Shown here piece by piece: positions 1-10,100 of a stretch of 64,000 nt of DNA. Source of the stretch: Streptomyces seoulensis (GTDB taxonomy: Bacteria > Actinomycetota > Actinomycetes > Streptomycetales > Streptomycetaceae); the NCBI GenBank assembly GCA_013364255.1, contig CP054936.1, positions 3,936,853-4,000,852 on the forward strand, read 5' to 3'. The position numbers and the translations under genes were made by a program. The notes under the pieces were generated by a model. It was not told where the DNA came from and did not search any database. It was given only the letters and a program-made list of their open reading frames with translations. Position 1 is the stretch's first letter. The number at the start of each line of letters is the position of its first letter.

Positions 1-717
1 CTGCGCGCGCTGGAGGAGCGGCACCCCGACGACTGGCGGGTCGTCTGGTACCGGGGCGTGGTCTCCCTGGTCACCGGCGACCACGAGGAGGCGGCCCTCG
101 CCTTCGACGCGCTCTACGACGCCTTCCCCGGCGAGATCGCGCCCAAGCTGGCGCTCGGTCTGTGCGCGGAGGTCCTCGGGCAGCTCGACAACGCCGCCGA
201 GTACTACCGCCTGGTGTGGAAGACCGACCCGAGCTACGTCAGCGCGGCGTTCGGCCTGGCCCGGGTACGGCTGGCCGGCGGGGACCGGCGCGGCGCGGTA
301 CGGACCCTGGAGTCGGTGCCGGAGGCGTCCATCCACTACACGGCGGCCCGCGTGGCGGCCGTACGGGCACGGCTCAGGCACCGTACGGCGCTCGCCTCCG
401 ACACGCCGTTCGCAGAGGATCTGACGGCCGCCGCCGGGCAGGTGGAGGCGCTGCGCGCGTACGGTCTGGACCCGGCGCGGCGCGAGCTGTTGTCGGCGGA
501 GGTCCTCGGCTGCGCGCTGGACTGGATACTCTCCGGGGGAGGAGCCGCCCAGGCGGCCTCCCGGCGGGTGCTGCTCGGCAGCGACCTGGACGAGCGCGGC
601 CTCCGCTTCGGCCTGGAGCGCTCGTACCGCACGCTGGCCCGGCTGGCGCCCGGCGGCAAGGAAAGGATCGACCTGGTGGAACGTGCCAATCGTTACCGCC
701 CCCGGACGTGGGTGTAG
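1..717 (+). CDS. PknG-type Ser/Thr protein kinase, C-terminal TPR part (5' truncated)
   Basis: The reading frame is open from base 1 to a TAG at 715-717, so the gene begins upstream of the window. About 238 residues are visible. They form an alpha-helical, Ala/Leu-rich repeat region with tetratricopeptide character (for example ALGLCAEVLGQLDNAAEYY followed by a helix with SAAFGLARVRL). It ends in ERANRYRPRTWV, the kind of tail seen in PknG-family kinases of actinobacteria. No kinase motifs are visible because they would lie upstream. The assignment rests on the TPR tail plus its neighbours: PP2C phosphatase, VWA and FHA proteins follow directly, the usual PknG-linked signalling module. The next gene starts 3 bases after this stop, so the two are probably cotranscribed and translationally coupled. 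Confidence 0.75.
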   Translation: MRALEERHPDDWRVVWYRGVVSLVTGDHEEAALAFDALYDAFPGEIAPKLALGLCAEVLGQLDNAAEYYRLVWKTDPSYVSAAFGLARVRLAGGDRRGAVRTLESVPEASIHYTAARVAAVRARLRHRTALASDTPFAEDLTAAAGQVEALRAYGLDPARRELLSAEVLGCALDWILSGGGAAQAASRRVLLGSDLDERGLRFGLERSYRTLARLAPGGKERIDLVERANRYRPRTWV

Positions 718-720
718 TTG

Positions 721-2043
721 ATGTCGCAGATGCCCCAGCAGGCCGCCCTGTCGAACTGCCCGAGCTGCGCGGAGCCGCTGGAGTCGGACGACCGGTTCTG
801 CGGCGCCTGCGGATACGACCTGTCGACGGCCGCCGCGCCGTCGCCCGACACGCCGACGCTGACGATGGGCCGCGGCGCGGTGCCGCGCCCGGCCGCGCCC
901 GCCGAGGGCGGCGCGCCGGGCGACGACAGGAGGCAGGCCGCCCCGCCGAGCGCGGGGGTGCGCTTCGACCGGCCGGACGAGCCCGAGGAGTACCCGTTGC
1001 AGGCTCCCGACCCGGACCGGACGCCCGACCCCCGGCACGGCGCCGAGTCCGCCGCGCCTGACGCCGTACCGGGAACCGGCCACGACGCCGTCCCCGGAAC
1101 CGGCCCCGAGGCCGCGCCCGGGGCGGCCGCCGCGGTGTGCGTGGCGTGCCGCGCGGGCCGGGTCGACAGCGACGGCTACTGCGAGAACTGCGGGCACGCC
1201 CAGCCGCGCGAACGCGACCACATGGAGCAGGAGTCGGGCCCGGTGGCCGCGGTCAGCGACCGGGGTCTGCGCCACCACCGCAACGAGGACGCGTTCGCCC
1301 TCGGCCGCACCGCGCTGCCCGACGGCACGGCCGCCTCGGTGGCGATCGTCTGCGACGGCGTGTCCTCCGCGACCCGCCCCGACGAGGCGTCCCTGGCCGC
1401 GTCCCGCACCGCGAGCGAGTCCCTGCTGACCGCCCTGGCCCGGGGCGCCCACCCGCAGCAGGCCATGCACGAGGCGATCGTCGCCGCCGCGCGGTCCGTC
1501 GACGCGCTGGCCGACGAGGGCGCCGGCGCCCGCGAGCACGCCCCGCACCAGAACGCGCCCGCCTGCACCCTGGTCGGCGCGGTGGTCGCCGGCGAACTGC
1601 TGGTCGTCGGCTGGGTCGGCGACAGCCGCGCCTACTGGGTCCCGGTGGACCGCGCCGCCCCGGCCGCCCGGCTCACCGAGGACGACTCCTGGGCCGCGCA
1701 GATGGTCGCCGCCGGCCTGATGAGCGAGGCGGAGGCGTACGCCGACGAGCGCGCCCACGCGATCACCGGCTGGCTCGGCGCGGACGCCTACGAACTGGAG
1801 CCGCACACCGCCTCGTTCAAGCCGGACCGGCCCGGTGTGGTGGTGGTCTGCACGGACGGCCTGTGGAACTACGCCGAGTCGGCCGAGGAGATGGCCCAGG
1901 TGCTGCCCCTGGACGCGGCGGCGCGTCCGCTGCACAGTGCCAGGGTGCTGGTCGGCCACGCCCTGGACGGCGGGGGCCACGACAACGTAACAGTGGCCCT
2001 CGTGCCGTTCCCGCTCCCGTCGCAGGGGGCAGGATCGGCCTGA
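721..2043 (+). CDS. PP2C-family Ser/Thr protein phosphatase with N-terminal zinc ribbons
   Basis: Predicted cytosolic metal-dependent phosphatase that would reverse phosphorylation by the upstream kinase. The 440-residue protein has two CxxC...CxxC zinc ribbons: CPSC/CGAC near residues 14-32 and CVAC/CENC near 140-158. A Pro/Ala/Asp-rich linker separates them. A PP2C domain from about residue 175 follows, with the conserved metal-binding series RGLRHHRNEDAF, VCDGVSSA, GWVGDSRAYW, CTDGLWNY and GGHDNVTVALV. I chose ATG 721; an in-frame TTG at 718 is possible because it lies immediately after the upstream stop. Zinc ribbons recur in the FHA protein three genes on, which suggests that these proteins share binding partners (inference). 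Confidence 0.9.
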   Translation: MSQMPQQAALSNCPSCAEPLESDDRFCGACGYDLSTAAAPSPDTPTLTMGRGAVPRPAAPAEGGAPGDDRRQAAPPSAGVRFDRPDEPEEYPLQAPDPDRTPDPRHGAESAAPDAVPGTGHDAVPGTGPEAAPGAAAAVCVACRAGRVDSDGYCENCGHAQPRERDHMEQESGPVAAVSDRGLRHHRNEDAFALGRTALPDGTAASVAIVCDGVSSATRPDEASLAASRTASESLLTALARGAHPQQAMHEAIVAAARSVDALADEGAGAREHAPHQNAPACTLVGAVVAGELLVVGWVGDSRAYWVPVDRAAPAARLTEDDSWAAQMVAAGLMSEAEAYADERAHAITGWLGADAYELEPHTASFKPDRPGVVVVCTDGLWNYAESAEEMAQVLPLDAAARPLHSARVLVGHALDGGGHDNVTVALVPFPLPSQGAGSA

Positions 2044-2179
2044 GGGCAGGCCGCCGGACGGGGACGGGAGTCCGGCGGGCCCGCACCACGGGGAAGCTCC
2101 GACGGCCGGTGGGGACCGGTCCGTTCACAGTCGTCAGCCCCGCTCGCCGCGGGGTGTCCGGAGGGGGATCTGGGAAGCC

Positions 2180-3526
2180 ATGGCCAATTTCGCGAAGTCC
2201 GGCGCGCCGCGGTTCTCGGTGGACGTGTACCAGAACGAGTACCTGCCCGAGGGCGGCCGGGAGGTCAACGCGATCGTCACGGTGACGGCGACCGGCGGCG
2301 GCACCCTCGGCACCGCCGTCGGCGCGCCGCACCGGTACGCGCCCGGGCAGGCGCCGTCCGCCGCGGTGGCGATCATGGTCGACTGCTCGGGCTCGATGGA
2401 CTACCCGCCGGCCAAGTTGCGCAACGCCCGGGAGGCGACGGCCGCCGCGATCGACACCCTGCGCGACGGAACGCGCTTCGCGGTGATCGGCGGCACGCAC
2501 GTGGCCACGGAGGTCTATCCGGGCGGCGGCCGGCTCGCGGTCGCCGACGCCGCCACCCGCGACCAGGCCAAGCAGGCGCTGCGCCGGCTGAGCGCGGGCG
2601 GCGGCACGGCCATCGGCACCTGGCTGCGGCTGGCCGACCGGCTGCTGTCGTCGGCGGACGTCGCCATCCGGCACGGCATCCTGCTCACCGACGGCCGCAA
2701 CGAGCACGAGGCGCCCGAGGACCTGAAGCGGACGCTGGAGGAGTGCGCCGGCCGTTTCACCTGTGACGCGCGGGGCGTGGGCACCGACTGGGAAGTGAAA
2801 GAAGTCACAGGCATCGCCTCGGCCCTGCTCGGCACCGCGGACATCGTCGCCGATCCGGCCGCGCTGGCCGCCGACTTCACGCACATGATGGAGACGGCGA
2901 TGGGCAAGGAGGTCGCCGACGTCGCCCTGCGGGTGTGGACGCCGGTCGGCACCGCCATCAAGTTCGTCAAGCAAGTCGCCCCGACGGTCGTGGAGTTGAC
3001 CGACCGCCGCACCGAGGCGGGCCCGCGCGCCGGCGACTACCCCACCGGTTCCTGGGGCGACGAGTCCCGCGACTACCACCTGTGCGTCGAGGTCCCGGCC
3101 GCGCACGTGGGCCGCGAGATGCTGGCCGCCCGGGTCTCGCTGGTGGTCCCGCAACCGGACGAACCCGCGCAGAACCTCGGCGCGCAGGGCCTCGTACGGG
3201 CCGTGTGGACCGACGACGTGGTCGCCTCCACCGCGATCAGCCCGCAGGTCGCCCACTACACCGGTCAGGCCGAACTGGCACAGGTCATCCAACAGGGTAT
3301 CGAACTGCGCAAAGCGGGAGATCTCGACGGAGCGACGGCCAAACTGGGTCGTGCGGTGCAGCTCGCCGGCGCCTCGGGGAACGCCGATACTGCGAAACTG
3401 CTTGCGAAGGTGGTGGACGTGGTCGACGCGGCGGCAGGTACTGTGCGACTGAAGGCGAAGGTCGCGGAGGCCGACGAGATGACTCTCGAAACCCGGTCCA
3501 CAAAGACTGTTCGTGTAAAGAAGTGA
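2180..3526 (+). CDS. von Willebrand factor type A (VWA) domain protein
   Basis: 448 residues, cytosolic: no signal peptide or membrane segment. The VWA fold begins near residue 60 with a complete MIDAS motif DCSGS at 68-72, so a divalent metal-dependent protein-binding site should be intact. The C-terminal 60 residues are helical and charged (LRKAGDLDGATAKLGRAVQLA) and resemble a TPR-like hairpin. A purine-rich ribosome-binding stretch lies 5' of ATG 2180. The gene sits between the PP2C phosphatase and the FHA protein in the same direction, with gaps of 136 and 105 bases. It is likely a scaffold or effector in the kinase-phosphatase module; its ligand is unknown. Confidence 0.9.
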   Translation: MANFAKSGAPRFSVDVYQNEYLPEGGREVNAIVTVTATGGGTLGTAVGAPHRYAPGQAPSAAVAIMVDCSGSMDYPPAKLRNAREATAAAIDTLRDGTRFAVIGGTHVATEVYPGGGRLAVADAATRDQAKQALRRLSAGGGTAIGTWLRLADRLLSSADVAIRHGILLTDGRNEHEAPEDLKRTLEECAGRFTCDARGVGTDWEVKEVTGIASALLGTADIVADPAALAADFTHMMETAMGKEVADVALRVWTPVGTAIKFVKQVAPTVVELTDRRTEAGPRAGDYPTGSWGDESRDYHLCVEVPAAHVGREMLAARVSLVVPQPDEPAQNLGAQGLVRAVWTDDVVASTAISPQVAHYTGQAELAQVIQQGIELRKAGDLDGATAKLGRAVQLAGASGNADTAKLLAKVVDVVDAAAGTVRLKAKVAEADEMTLETRSTKTVRVKK

Positions 3527-3631
3527 GCTAGCGAGTGACGCGGGAGAACCGCGTCGGACAGCGAGCCCGGCCCCTCGGGGTGGGAGAAATCCGGCCGGAG
3601 CGGCCGGAACAGGAGAGGGGGAAGCGCCGAC

Positions 3632-5293
3632 ATGCCGACCTGCCCGAACGGACACCAGTCGGGTTCCGACGACTGGTGCGAGGTCTGCGGTCACCGCATG
3701 GCCGGTGCCGTACCGCCCCCGCCCCCGCCGCCGCCCGTGGGCGGCTACGGCTTCCCGCCCGCGCCCGGCCCGGGCGGCCCCGGCCAGCCCGGTGGCCCCG
3801 GCGGGTTCGGCGGTCCCGGTCAGCCCGGTGGCCGTCAGCACCCCGGCGCGGGGCCCGGCGGCGCCCAGCCCGAGCTGTGCCCGCAGTGCCGTACGCCCCG
3901 CGAGGGCGGTGCGCCGTTCTGCGAGGAGTGCCGCTGGAACTTCCTGACCAACACGGCCACCTCCTACACCCCGGCCGCGCCGCGCCCCCAGGGTCCCGGC
4001 GGCCCGGGTGGCCCGGGCGCGGGTCCCGGCGGTCCCGGCGGACAGGGCGGCACCGGCCCGCGGTTCCCGCAGGCGCCCGGCCCGTCCTTCGGCGGCGGTG
4101 ACTCCTTCGACTACCAGGGCTCCCGGCCGTCCCAGGTCAACCGGCCCGCCGAGCCGATCCCGCCGTTCGGCGCCGACCCGCAGGGCCGCCCCGGCGGCCC
4201 CGGCCCGTTCGGCGCTCCGCCGCCCGGCCCCTCGGGCTTCGGCGGCGACCCGTCCCGCCCGGCCCCGCCCCCGCACGGCGGCCCGAACGGCCCCGGCGGC
4301 TTCGGCGGCCCGAACGGACCCGGTGGTCCCGGCAGACCCGGTGGGCAGGGCGGCCCTGGTGGGCAGGGCGGCCCTGGTGGCCCGAACGGTCCCGGCGGCT
4401 TCGGCGGCCCCGGTGGGCAGGGCGGCCCCAACGGCCCGGGCGGCTTCGGCGGTCCTGGTGGGCAGGGCGGCCCTGGTGGCCCGAACGGTCCCAGCGGCTT
4501 CGGCGGCCCCAACGGCCCGGGCGGCCCCAACGGCCCGGGCGGCTTCGGCGGCCCGAACGGTCCCGGCGGTCCCGGCGGACCCGGCGGTCAGGGTGGCCAG
4601 AACGGTCCTGGCGGCCCCGGTGGGCCGGGTGCGCCCCAGGCGTTCCACCAGCCCGGTCCGCAGGCCGCGCCGCCGTTCCCGCAGGAGACGAACCGGCCGC
4701 AGCACGGCGGTCCGTCCTTCGGCGGCGGTGACGACGACTGGGTGATCTCCCCGCCGTCGTCCACGGGCCACGGCGGTCCCGGTGGTCCCGGCGGTCCCGG
4801 CAACCAGGGCGGCGGCTACGGCTACCCGCAGCCCGGCGGCACCCAGGCCCCGCCCGGCCAGGCGTTCCCGCAGCAGCCCCAGCAGCCGGCGACGTGGACG
4901 GCGACGATCGGTCCCGACCGCGAGTACTTCATGGCGATGATGCACCGCTCGGGGCCCGAGGCCGCGGGGCTGAACCTGCCCGCGTACTCGCCCGAGCAGC
5001 AGCGCACGCTCAGCGGCAACCAGATCACCATCGGCCGCCGCCGGCACTCCACCGGCGACACCCCCGACATCGACCTGTCGGTGCCGCCGGAGGACCCGGG
5101 CGTCTCGCACCAGCACGCGGTGCTGGTGCAGCAGCCGGACGGCACCTGGGCGGTGGTCGACCAGAACTCGACCAACGGCACGACGGTCAACGGTTCCGAG
5201 GAGCCCATCCAGCCCTTCGTGCCGGTGCCGCTCCAGGACGGCGACCGGGTGCACGTCGGCGCGTGGACGACGATCACCGTCCGGCGCGGCTGA
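3632..5293 (+). CDS. FHA-domain protein with zinc ribbons and a long Gly/Pro-rich linker
   Basis: 553 residues. The N-terminus carries two small Cys clusters, CPNGH...CEVCGH (residues 4-21) and CPQC...CEEC (about 84-102). Residues about 120-345 are a collagen-like low-complexity linker built from GGPGG, GGQGGP, NGPGGFGG and similar units, encoded by near-identical DNA repeats around 4300-4660. The C-terminal about 100 residues are an FHA domain: ITIGRRRHS, VSHQHAVLV and NSTNGTTVNG are the phosphothreonine-binding loops. FHA domains bind phospho-Thr peptides, so this is the probable reader of marks written by the PknG-type kinase and erased by the PP2C enzyme. The linker repeats are prone to length change between strains. 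The stop is 72 bases from the stop of the convergent methyltransferase gene. Confidence 0.92.
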   Translation: MPTCPNGHQSGSDDWCEVCGHRMAGAVPPPPPPPPVGGYGFPPAPGPGGPGQPGGPGGFGGPGQPGGRQHPGAGPGGAQPELCPQCRTPREGGAPFCEECRWNFLTNTATSYTPAAPRPQGPGGPGGPGAGPGGPGGQGGTGPRFPQAPGPSFGGGDSFDYQGSRPSQVNRPAEPIPPFGADPQGRPGGPGPFGAPPPGPSGFGGDPSRPAPPPHGGPNGPGGFGGPNGPGGPGRPGGQGGPGGQGGPGGPNGPGGFGGPGGQGGPNGPGGFGGPGGQGGPGGPNGPSGFGGPNGPGGPNGPGGFGGPNGPGGPGGPGGQGGQNGPGGPGGPGAPQAFHQPGPQAAPPFPQETNRPQHGGPSFGGGDDDWVISPPSSTGHGGPGGPGGPGNQGGGYGYPQPGGTQAPPGQAFPQQPQQPATWTATIGPDREYFMAMMHRSGPEAAGLNLPAYSPEQQRTLSGNQITIGRRRHSTGDTPDIDLSVPPEDPGVSHQHAVLVQQPDGTWAVVDQNSTNGTTVNGSEEPIQPFVPVPLQDGDRVHVGAWTTITVRRG

Positions 5294-5298
5294 CCACC

Positions 5299-5330
5299 AC
5301 CGGCGGCCGGCCCCCGGCCGGTCCGCCGGT
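5299..5330. terminator. hairpin between convergent genes
   Basis: Inverted repeat with perfect arms ACCGGCGG/CCGCCGGT around a GC-rich interior. It lies between the stop of the FHA gene (5293) and the stop of the opposing methyltransferase gene (5366). The position suits a bidirectional terminator; there is no T-tract. Confidence 0.45.
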
Positions 5331-5365
5331 CGCTCCGGCGGGCGGCCGATCGGCGCGTGCGCCGG

Positions 5366-6403
5366 TCAGCCCGGCAGGGGCCAGGTGTGCGGCCCCGCCG
5401 GGTCGTCCAGCCACGCCCACGCGTGCTCGCCGCGCACGGTGATGCCGTAGCGCTCGCGCTCCGGGCGCCCCTCGCGCCGCCACAGGTCGTACGCCGCGCG
5501 CGGGTCCGTCCGGCCGCGGGTCAGGGCCAGCAGGAAGTGGAACAGCTCGTCCTCGCGGGCCCGCGCGGGCAGCCCGTCCAGCCGCGGGAGCGGCTCCTCG
5601 GGACCGCCGCCGCGCAGCGGCACGAAGTAGGCGGGGGTGTCCAGGAACCGGCCCTCGGCGTGGGCGGCGTCCCGTACGGTCAGGGCGACCAGGCCGGTGG
5701 CGATCGGCGCGAGGACGCGCCCGCCCGGGACACTCTGGGCGAGCCAGGCGCGCGGGACGGTGGGCAGCCCGCAGGTGGCGATGATCCGGTCGTAGGGGGC
5801 GCGTGCGGCGACTCCCCGCGCGCCGTCGCCGGTGACGACGACGGGGCGGAACCCGGCCGCCGCCAGGTGGCGGCGCGCCGCCTCGGTGATCTCCGGCTCC
5901 AGGTCGACGCTGGTGACGAGGGCGCCATCGCCGAGCCGGCGGGCGAGCAGGGCGGCGTTGTAGCCGGTGCCCGCGCCGATCTCCAGGATCCGGTCGCCGT
6001 CCGCGACCCGCAGTTCGGCCAGCATCCGGGCCATCAGCGAGGGCTGGCTGCTGGAGGAGACCAGTTCCCCGTCGCGCATCCGGGTGGCCAGCGGGACGTC
6101 CTCGTAGGCGCCGCGCAGCCAGCGCTCGCGCGCCACGGGGTCCGGGCTCTCGCCCCAGCGACGTTCGTAGCCCCCGGCGCCGGCGACGTAGTAGTACGGC
6201 ACGAACAGGTGCCGCGGCACCGCCGCGAACACCGCCCGCCATCCGGGGTCGGCCGCCCACGCCCCGCTCGCGTCGATCTCCCGCACCAGCGCGGCCCGCG
6301 CCCGCCCGGCGAGATCCGCCGACTCCCCGCCACTCTTGTCACCCCGGCCGTGCCGGTCGGCCCCGTCGGCCCCGTCTTCACTGATCTCGGCATGCGCGCC
6401 CAT
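5366..6403 (-). CDS. protein-L-isoaspartate O-methyltransferase-like SAM-dependent methyltransferase
   Basis: 345 residues from ATG 6403. The core resembles the PIMT family: LVSSSSQPSLMARML precedes SAM motif I (ILEIGAGTGYN, residues 139-149), followed by VTSVDLEPEI and PYDRIIATCGLP. A C-terminal extension of about 130 residues, ending WAWLDDPAGPHTWPLPG, exceeds the roughly 210-residue classical PIMT. Substrate specificity may therefore differ, and the call is family-level only. The start is uncertain: GGAG lies only 2 bases before ATG 6403, and the frame stays open upstream to about 6859, across the divergent glbO gene. It could repair isoaspartyl residues or modify a peptide; no precursor peptide is visible nearby. 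Confidence 0.8.
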   Translation of the reverse strand: MGAHAEISEDGADGADRHGRGDKSGGESADLAGRARAALVREIDASGAWAADPGWRAVFAAVPRHLFVPYYYVAGAGGYERRWGESPDPVARERWLRGAYEDVPLATRMRDGELVSSSSQPSLMARMLAELRVADGDRILEIGAGTGYNAALLARRLGDGALVTSVDLEPEITEAARRHLAAAGFRPVVVTGDGARGVAARAPYDRIIATCGLPTVPRAWLAQSVPGGRVLAPIATGLVALTVRDAAHAEGRFLDTPAYFVPLRGGGPEEPLPRLDGLPARAREDELFHFLLALTRGRTDPRAAYDLWRREGRPERERYGITVRGEHAWAWLDDPAGPHTWPLPG

Positions 6404-6559
6404 GACTCCACTGTGCGGCGCGGGCGGCCGGGAGGCGAGCACCGGCGGCTCCGGGCCGCGTGCCGGGGGCGGTCGTAGGACCGAAGTCCTCCGCCCGCCG
6501 TCTGAGACCATGGACGGGTACGGCACAGTCCCCGGCACGACATTGTGAGGCAACCAGAC

Positions 6560-6964
6560 GTGACCGAGATTCGGCGCGGCACGCTTCCGGAGCAGACGTT
6601 CTACGAGCAGGTCGGCGGGGAGGAGACGTTCCGCCGGCTCGTGCACCGTTTCTACGCGGGCGTCGCCGGCGATCCGGAGCTGCGTGCCATGTACCCGGAG
6701 GAGGACCTCGGTCCGGCCGAGGAGCGGCTGCGGCTGTTCCTGATCCAGTACTGGGGCGGCCCGACGACGTACGGCGAGCGGCGCGGCCACCCGCGGCTGC
6801 GGATGCGGCACATGCCGTTCACGGTGGACCGGGCCGCGCACGACGCGTGGCTGCGGCACATGCGCGCGGCCGTCGACGAGCTGGACCTGCCGCCGGAGCA
6901 GGAGCAGACGCTGTGGAACTACCTGACGTACGCGGCGGCCTCCATGGTCAACACCCCCGACTGA
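6560..6964 (+). CDS. glbO: group II truncated haemoglobin GlbO
   Basis: 134 residues starting at GTG 6560, preceded at 9 bases by TGAGG. An in-frame GTG at 6545 is less well placed, and family members begin with the TEIRRGTL stretch. The TrHb2 pattern is clear: FYEQVGGEETF at helix B, FLIQYWGGP, the proximal-histidine helix with RMRHMPF, and the G8 tryptophan in HDAWLRHM. It ends ...TYAAASMVNTPD, typical of Streptomyces GlbO. It would bind O2 or react with NO or peroxide in the cytosol. It is divergent from the methyltransferase gene, with a shared 156-base control region. Confidence 0.93.
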   Translation: MTEIRRGTLPEQTFYEQVGGEETFRRLVHRFYAGVAGDPELRAMYPEEDLGPAEERLRLFLIQYWGGPTTYGERRGHPRLRMRHMPFTVDRAAHDAWLRHMRAAVDELDLPPEQEQTLWNYLTYAAASMVNTPD

Positions 6965-7000
6965 GCCGTACGACGCTCACGACGGAGCCGTACGACGCTC
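6963..7000 (+). repeat. 16-bp direct repeat at the 3' end of glbO
   Basis: GAGCCGTACGACGCTC occurs at 6963-6978, overlapping the glbO stop, and again at 6985-7000, a period of 22 bases. The core CCGTACG is itself palindromic. No function can be assigned. Confidence 0.7.
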
Positions 7001-7147
7001 CCGGCCGCGAAGCTGAGCCCCGCATTCCGGTCGCCCGGCGCCGGATTTCGGTCACGATCCGGTCAAGTTCGGTAAAGAAGCGCTTTCTAGCCGCCCGTTC
7101 CCTCTGACAACATCACCCGGAGATCCGGACGACACGGGGGGAGCCGG

Positions 7148-10100
7148 GTGGCGGGGTTCACGGGGTTCGTCCTGTCGCGGGCGCGCGCGCACCGGCTGCT
7201 TCTGGCCGCCGCGCTGCTGACGGTCCTGCTGACCACGGCGGTGCTGGCGACGTTCGCCGCGTACGCGGGCGCGATCGGCGACGCCGCCCTGCGGCACTCG
7301 CTGCGCGAGTCCCGCACCGCCGCCGACGCCACCCTGGTCGTGCGGAGCGAGGTGTCCCCGGCCGGCCGCCCCGCCCTCGACGCCGCCGTACGCGCGCAGG
7401 CGCACCAGGCGTTCGACGGCCTGCCGGTCACCGTCCGCTCGCTGGCCCGGTCCGGCCCCTACGCCCTGCCCCGCTCGCTCCAGCCCGCCGCCGAACGCTC
7501 GGGCGACCCGGACCTCACCTACTTCGCCGCCCTGGACCCCGGTCAGGTGCGCCTGGTCGCCGGACGGCCGCCCGCCGCCACGGCCTCCGGCGACCTGGAG
7601 GCCGCCCTCCCCGAGACCGCCGCGCGCCGCCTCGGCCTCGGAGCCGGCGCCCGGCTCACCCTCGCCGACCGCCTCGGCGGCCCGAAGGTCACCGTACGGA
7701 TCACCGGCCTGTACCGGCCCGCCTCCGCCGACGCGCCGTACTGGCGGCTGGACGACCTGGGCGGGCGCGGCGTCCGCAAACTCGGCTTCACCCTGTACGG
7801 CCCGCTGCTCGCCGGGCCCGGCGTCCTGGCCGGGGACCGGGTGAGCGCCGGGCCCACCGGCTGGCAGGTCTCGGCGGACTTCTCCCGGCTGAGCACCGGC
7901 CGGATCGGCGCGCTGCGCGACGCGGCCGGCGCGGGCGCTGCGGCGCTGCGCACGTCCGCGGCGGCGGACGGCGCCCCCGAGGTGACGACCGCGCTGCCCG
8001 CCACCCTCGACCGGATCGAGCGCTCGCTGCTGGTCGCCCGCTCCACCCTGCTGGTCGCCGCGCTCCAGCTGACCCTGCTCGCCGGGTACGCGCTGCTGCT
8101 GGTGGCGCGGCTGCTGAGCAGTGAACGCGCCGCCGAGACCCGGCTGCTGCGGGCGCGCGGCGGCTCGCGCGCCCGGATCGCGGGCCTGGCCGCCGCCGAG
8201 GCGCTGCTGCTCGCCCTGCCCGCCGTGCTGTGCGCGCCGCCGCTGGCCGGACCGCTGACCCGGCTGCTGGCCGGGCAGGGCGCCCTGGCCCGGATCGGAC
8301 TGCGTCCGGACGTGCCCGCGGCCGGGCGGCCCGGGGTGTGGCTGGTGGCGGCCGCCGTGGCGCTGGGCTGCGCGCTCGCGGTCACCCTGCCCGCGCTGAC
8401 CTCGTCGTTCACGGTGGTGCGCCGGGCCCGCGCACTGCCCGCGCCGCTGCGGGCGGGCGCCGACGTGGGGCTGCTGGCGGTGGCCGCCGTGGCGTACTGG
8501 CAGCTGGACCGGCAGCCGTCCGGCGCGGTCGGCGGCGACCGCGGCGGCACGCTCGGCATCGATCCGCTGCTGGTCACCGCGCCCGCGCTCACCCTGCTGG
8601 CCGGCACCGTGCTCACCCTGCGCCTGCTGCCGCCCGCGGCCCGGCTGGCCGAGCGCCGCGCGGCCGGCGGCCGCGGCCTGGCCGCCGCGCTGGCGGGCTG
8701 GCAGTTCAGCCGCCGCCCGAACCGCGGCGCGGGCGCGGTGCTGCTGCTGGTGCTCGCCGTCGCGCTCGGCATGCTGGCGATCGGCCAGGGCGCCTCCCAG
8801 CACCGTTCGCAGGACGACCGGGCCGACTTCCTGGCCGGCGCGCCGGTACGGGTGCTGGCCGCCGGGGACGGCGAACTGGGCCGCACCGGCCGGTACGCGG
8901 CCCTCGGCCACGTACGCTCCGCCGCCCCCGCCGCCCGCACCACGCTCGCCCTGTCCGGCGACCGCACCGCGACCGTGCTCGCCCTGGACACCGCGCACGC
9001 CGCGGGCACGGTGCTGATGCGCGCCGACCTGGCGTCCGAGCCGGTGCGGCCGCTGCTGGCGAAACTCACGCCCCAGGGCGCGGCGGCCGGGGCGAAGGTG
9101 CCCGCCGGCGCCACCGGACTGCGGCTGACCGCGGCCCTGCGCTCCTCGGGCGCGGCGAGCGGCCCGGTCGGCGTGGCCGTCACCGTCGAGGACGCCGACG
9201 GCGTCCCGTACCGCATGCCCGCCGGACCGCTGGCCGCCGACGGCCGGGCGCACACCCTGGCCCTGGACCTGCCCGCCGGCGCGGGAGCGCTGACCCTGAC
9301 CGGCCTCGAACTGGACGTGACCCAGCCCGTCGGCCGGGCCGCACGGCACCGCCTCACCGTGTCCGCCGTCGAGGCCGTCACCGGAGGAGGGCCGGCCCGG
9401 CGGCTGGCGCTGCCGACCGCCTGGACGGCCGCCTCGGCCGGCGGCGGCACGGCCGGGTCCGGCGCCGGCGACGCCCGCGCCGTCCCGACCCGCCCGAAGG
9501 TGACGTCCACCGCCCCGCTGACCGTGACCTACGGCACCGGCTACACACCGCGCGCGCTGACCGACCTGTCGGGCGCGGGCGCCTCGGTGAGCGTGCGGGT
9601 GCGGGCCGCCCAGCCCGCCCGGCCGGAGATCGCGGCCGTCGCCACCGACGCCTTCCTGACCGCGTCCGGCGCCCGCCCCGGCCAGCGCGTGGACGTGGTG
9701 TTCGCCGGGCAGAACGTGCCGGTGCGCGTCCTGGCCGCCGTACGGGCCCTGCCCACCACCGCCCAGGGCGCGGCGCCGGGCGACTCGGTGGACGCCGCGC
9801 ACGACGGCGGCGCACTGCTGCTGGACCTGCGGGCGGTCAACCGGCTGCTGGAGGACCGTTACGGCGTCGGCGTGGCGCCCACCGAATGGTGGCTGGCCGC
9901 CGACGCGCGCCACGCGGACGACGTGGCCGCCGCGCTGCGGGCGCTGCCCGACGTCGACCCGGCGCAGGTCGTCGTCCGCGACGAACTGGCCGACCAGTTG
10001 CGCGACGACCCGTTCGGCGCCGGACCGAACGCCGCGTTCACCGCCGCGGCCGTGGTCGCCGCCCTGCTGGCCGCCCTCGGGTTCGCGGTGAACGCGGCCG

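Noticed and set aside
1817..5254. A minus-strand open frame of over 1100 codons opposite the VWA and FHA genes
   Set aside because: It is the antisense of strongly supported genes. Its Arg/Gly/Ala-rich composition and lack of domains are typical of GC-bias shadow frames.
5366..6403. PIMT-like methyltransferase considered as part of a lanthipeptide cluster
   Set aside because: No precursor peptide, LanM/LanKC or protease gene is near; it neighbours glbO only.
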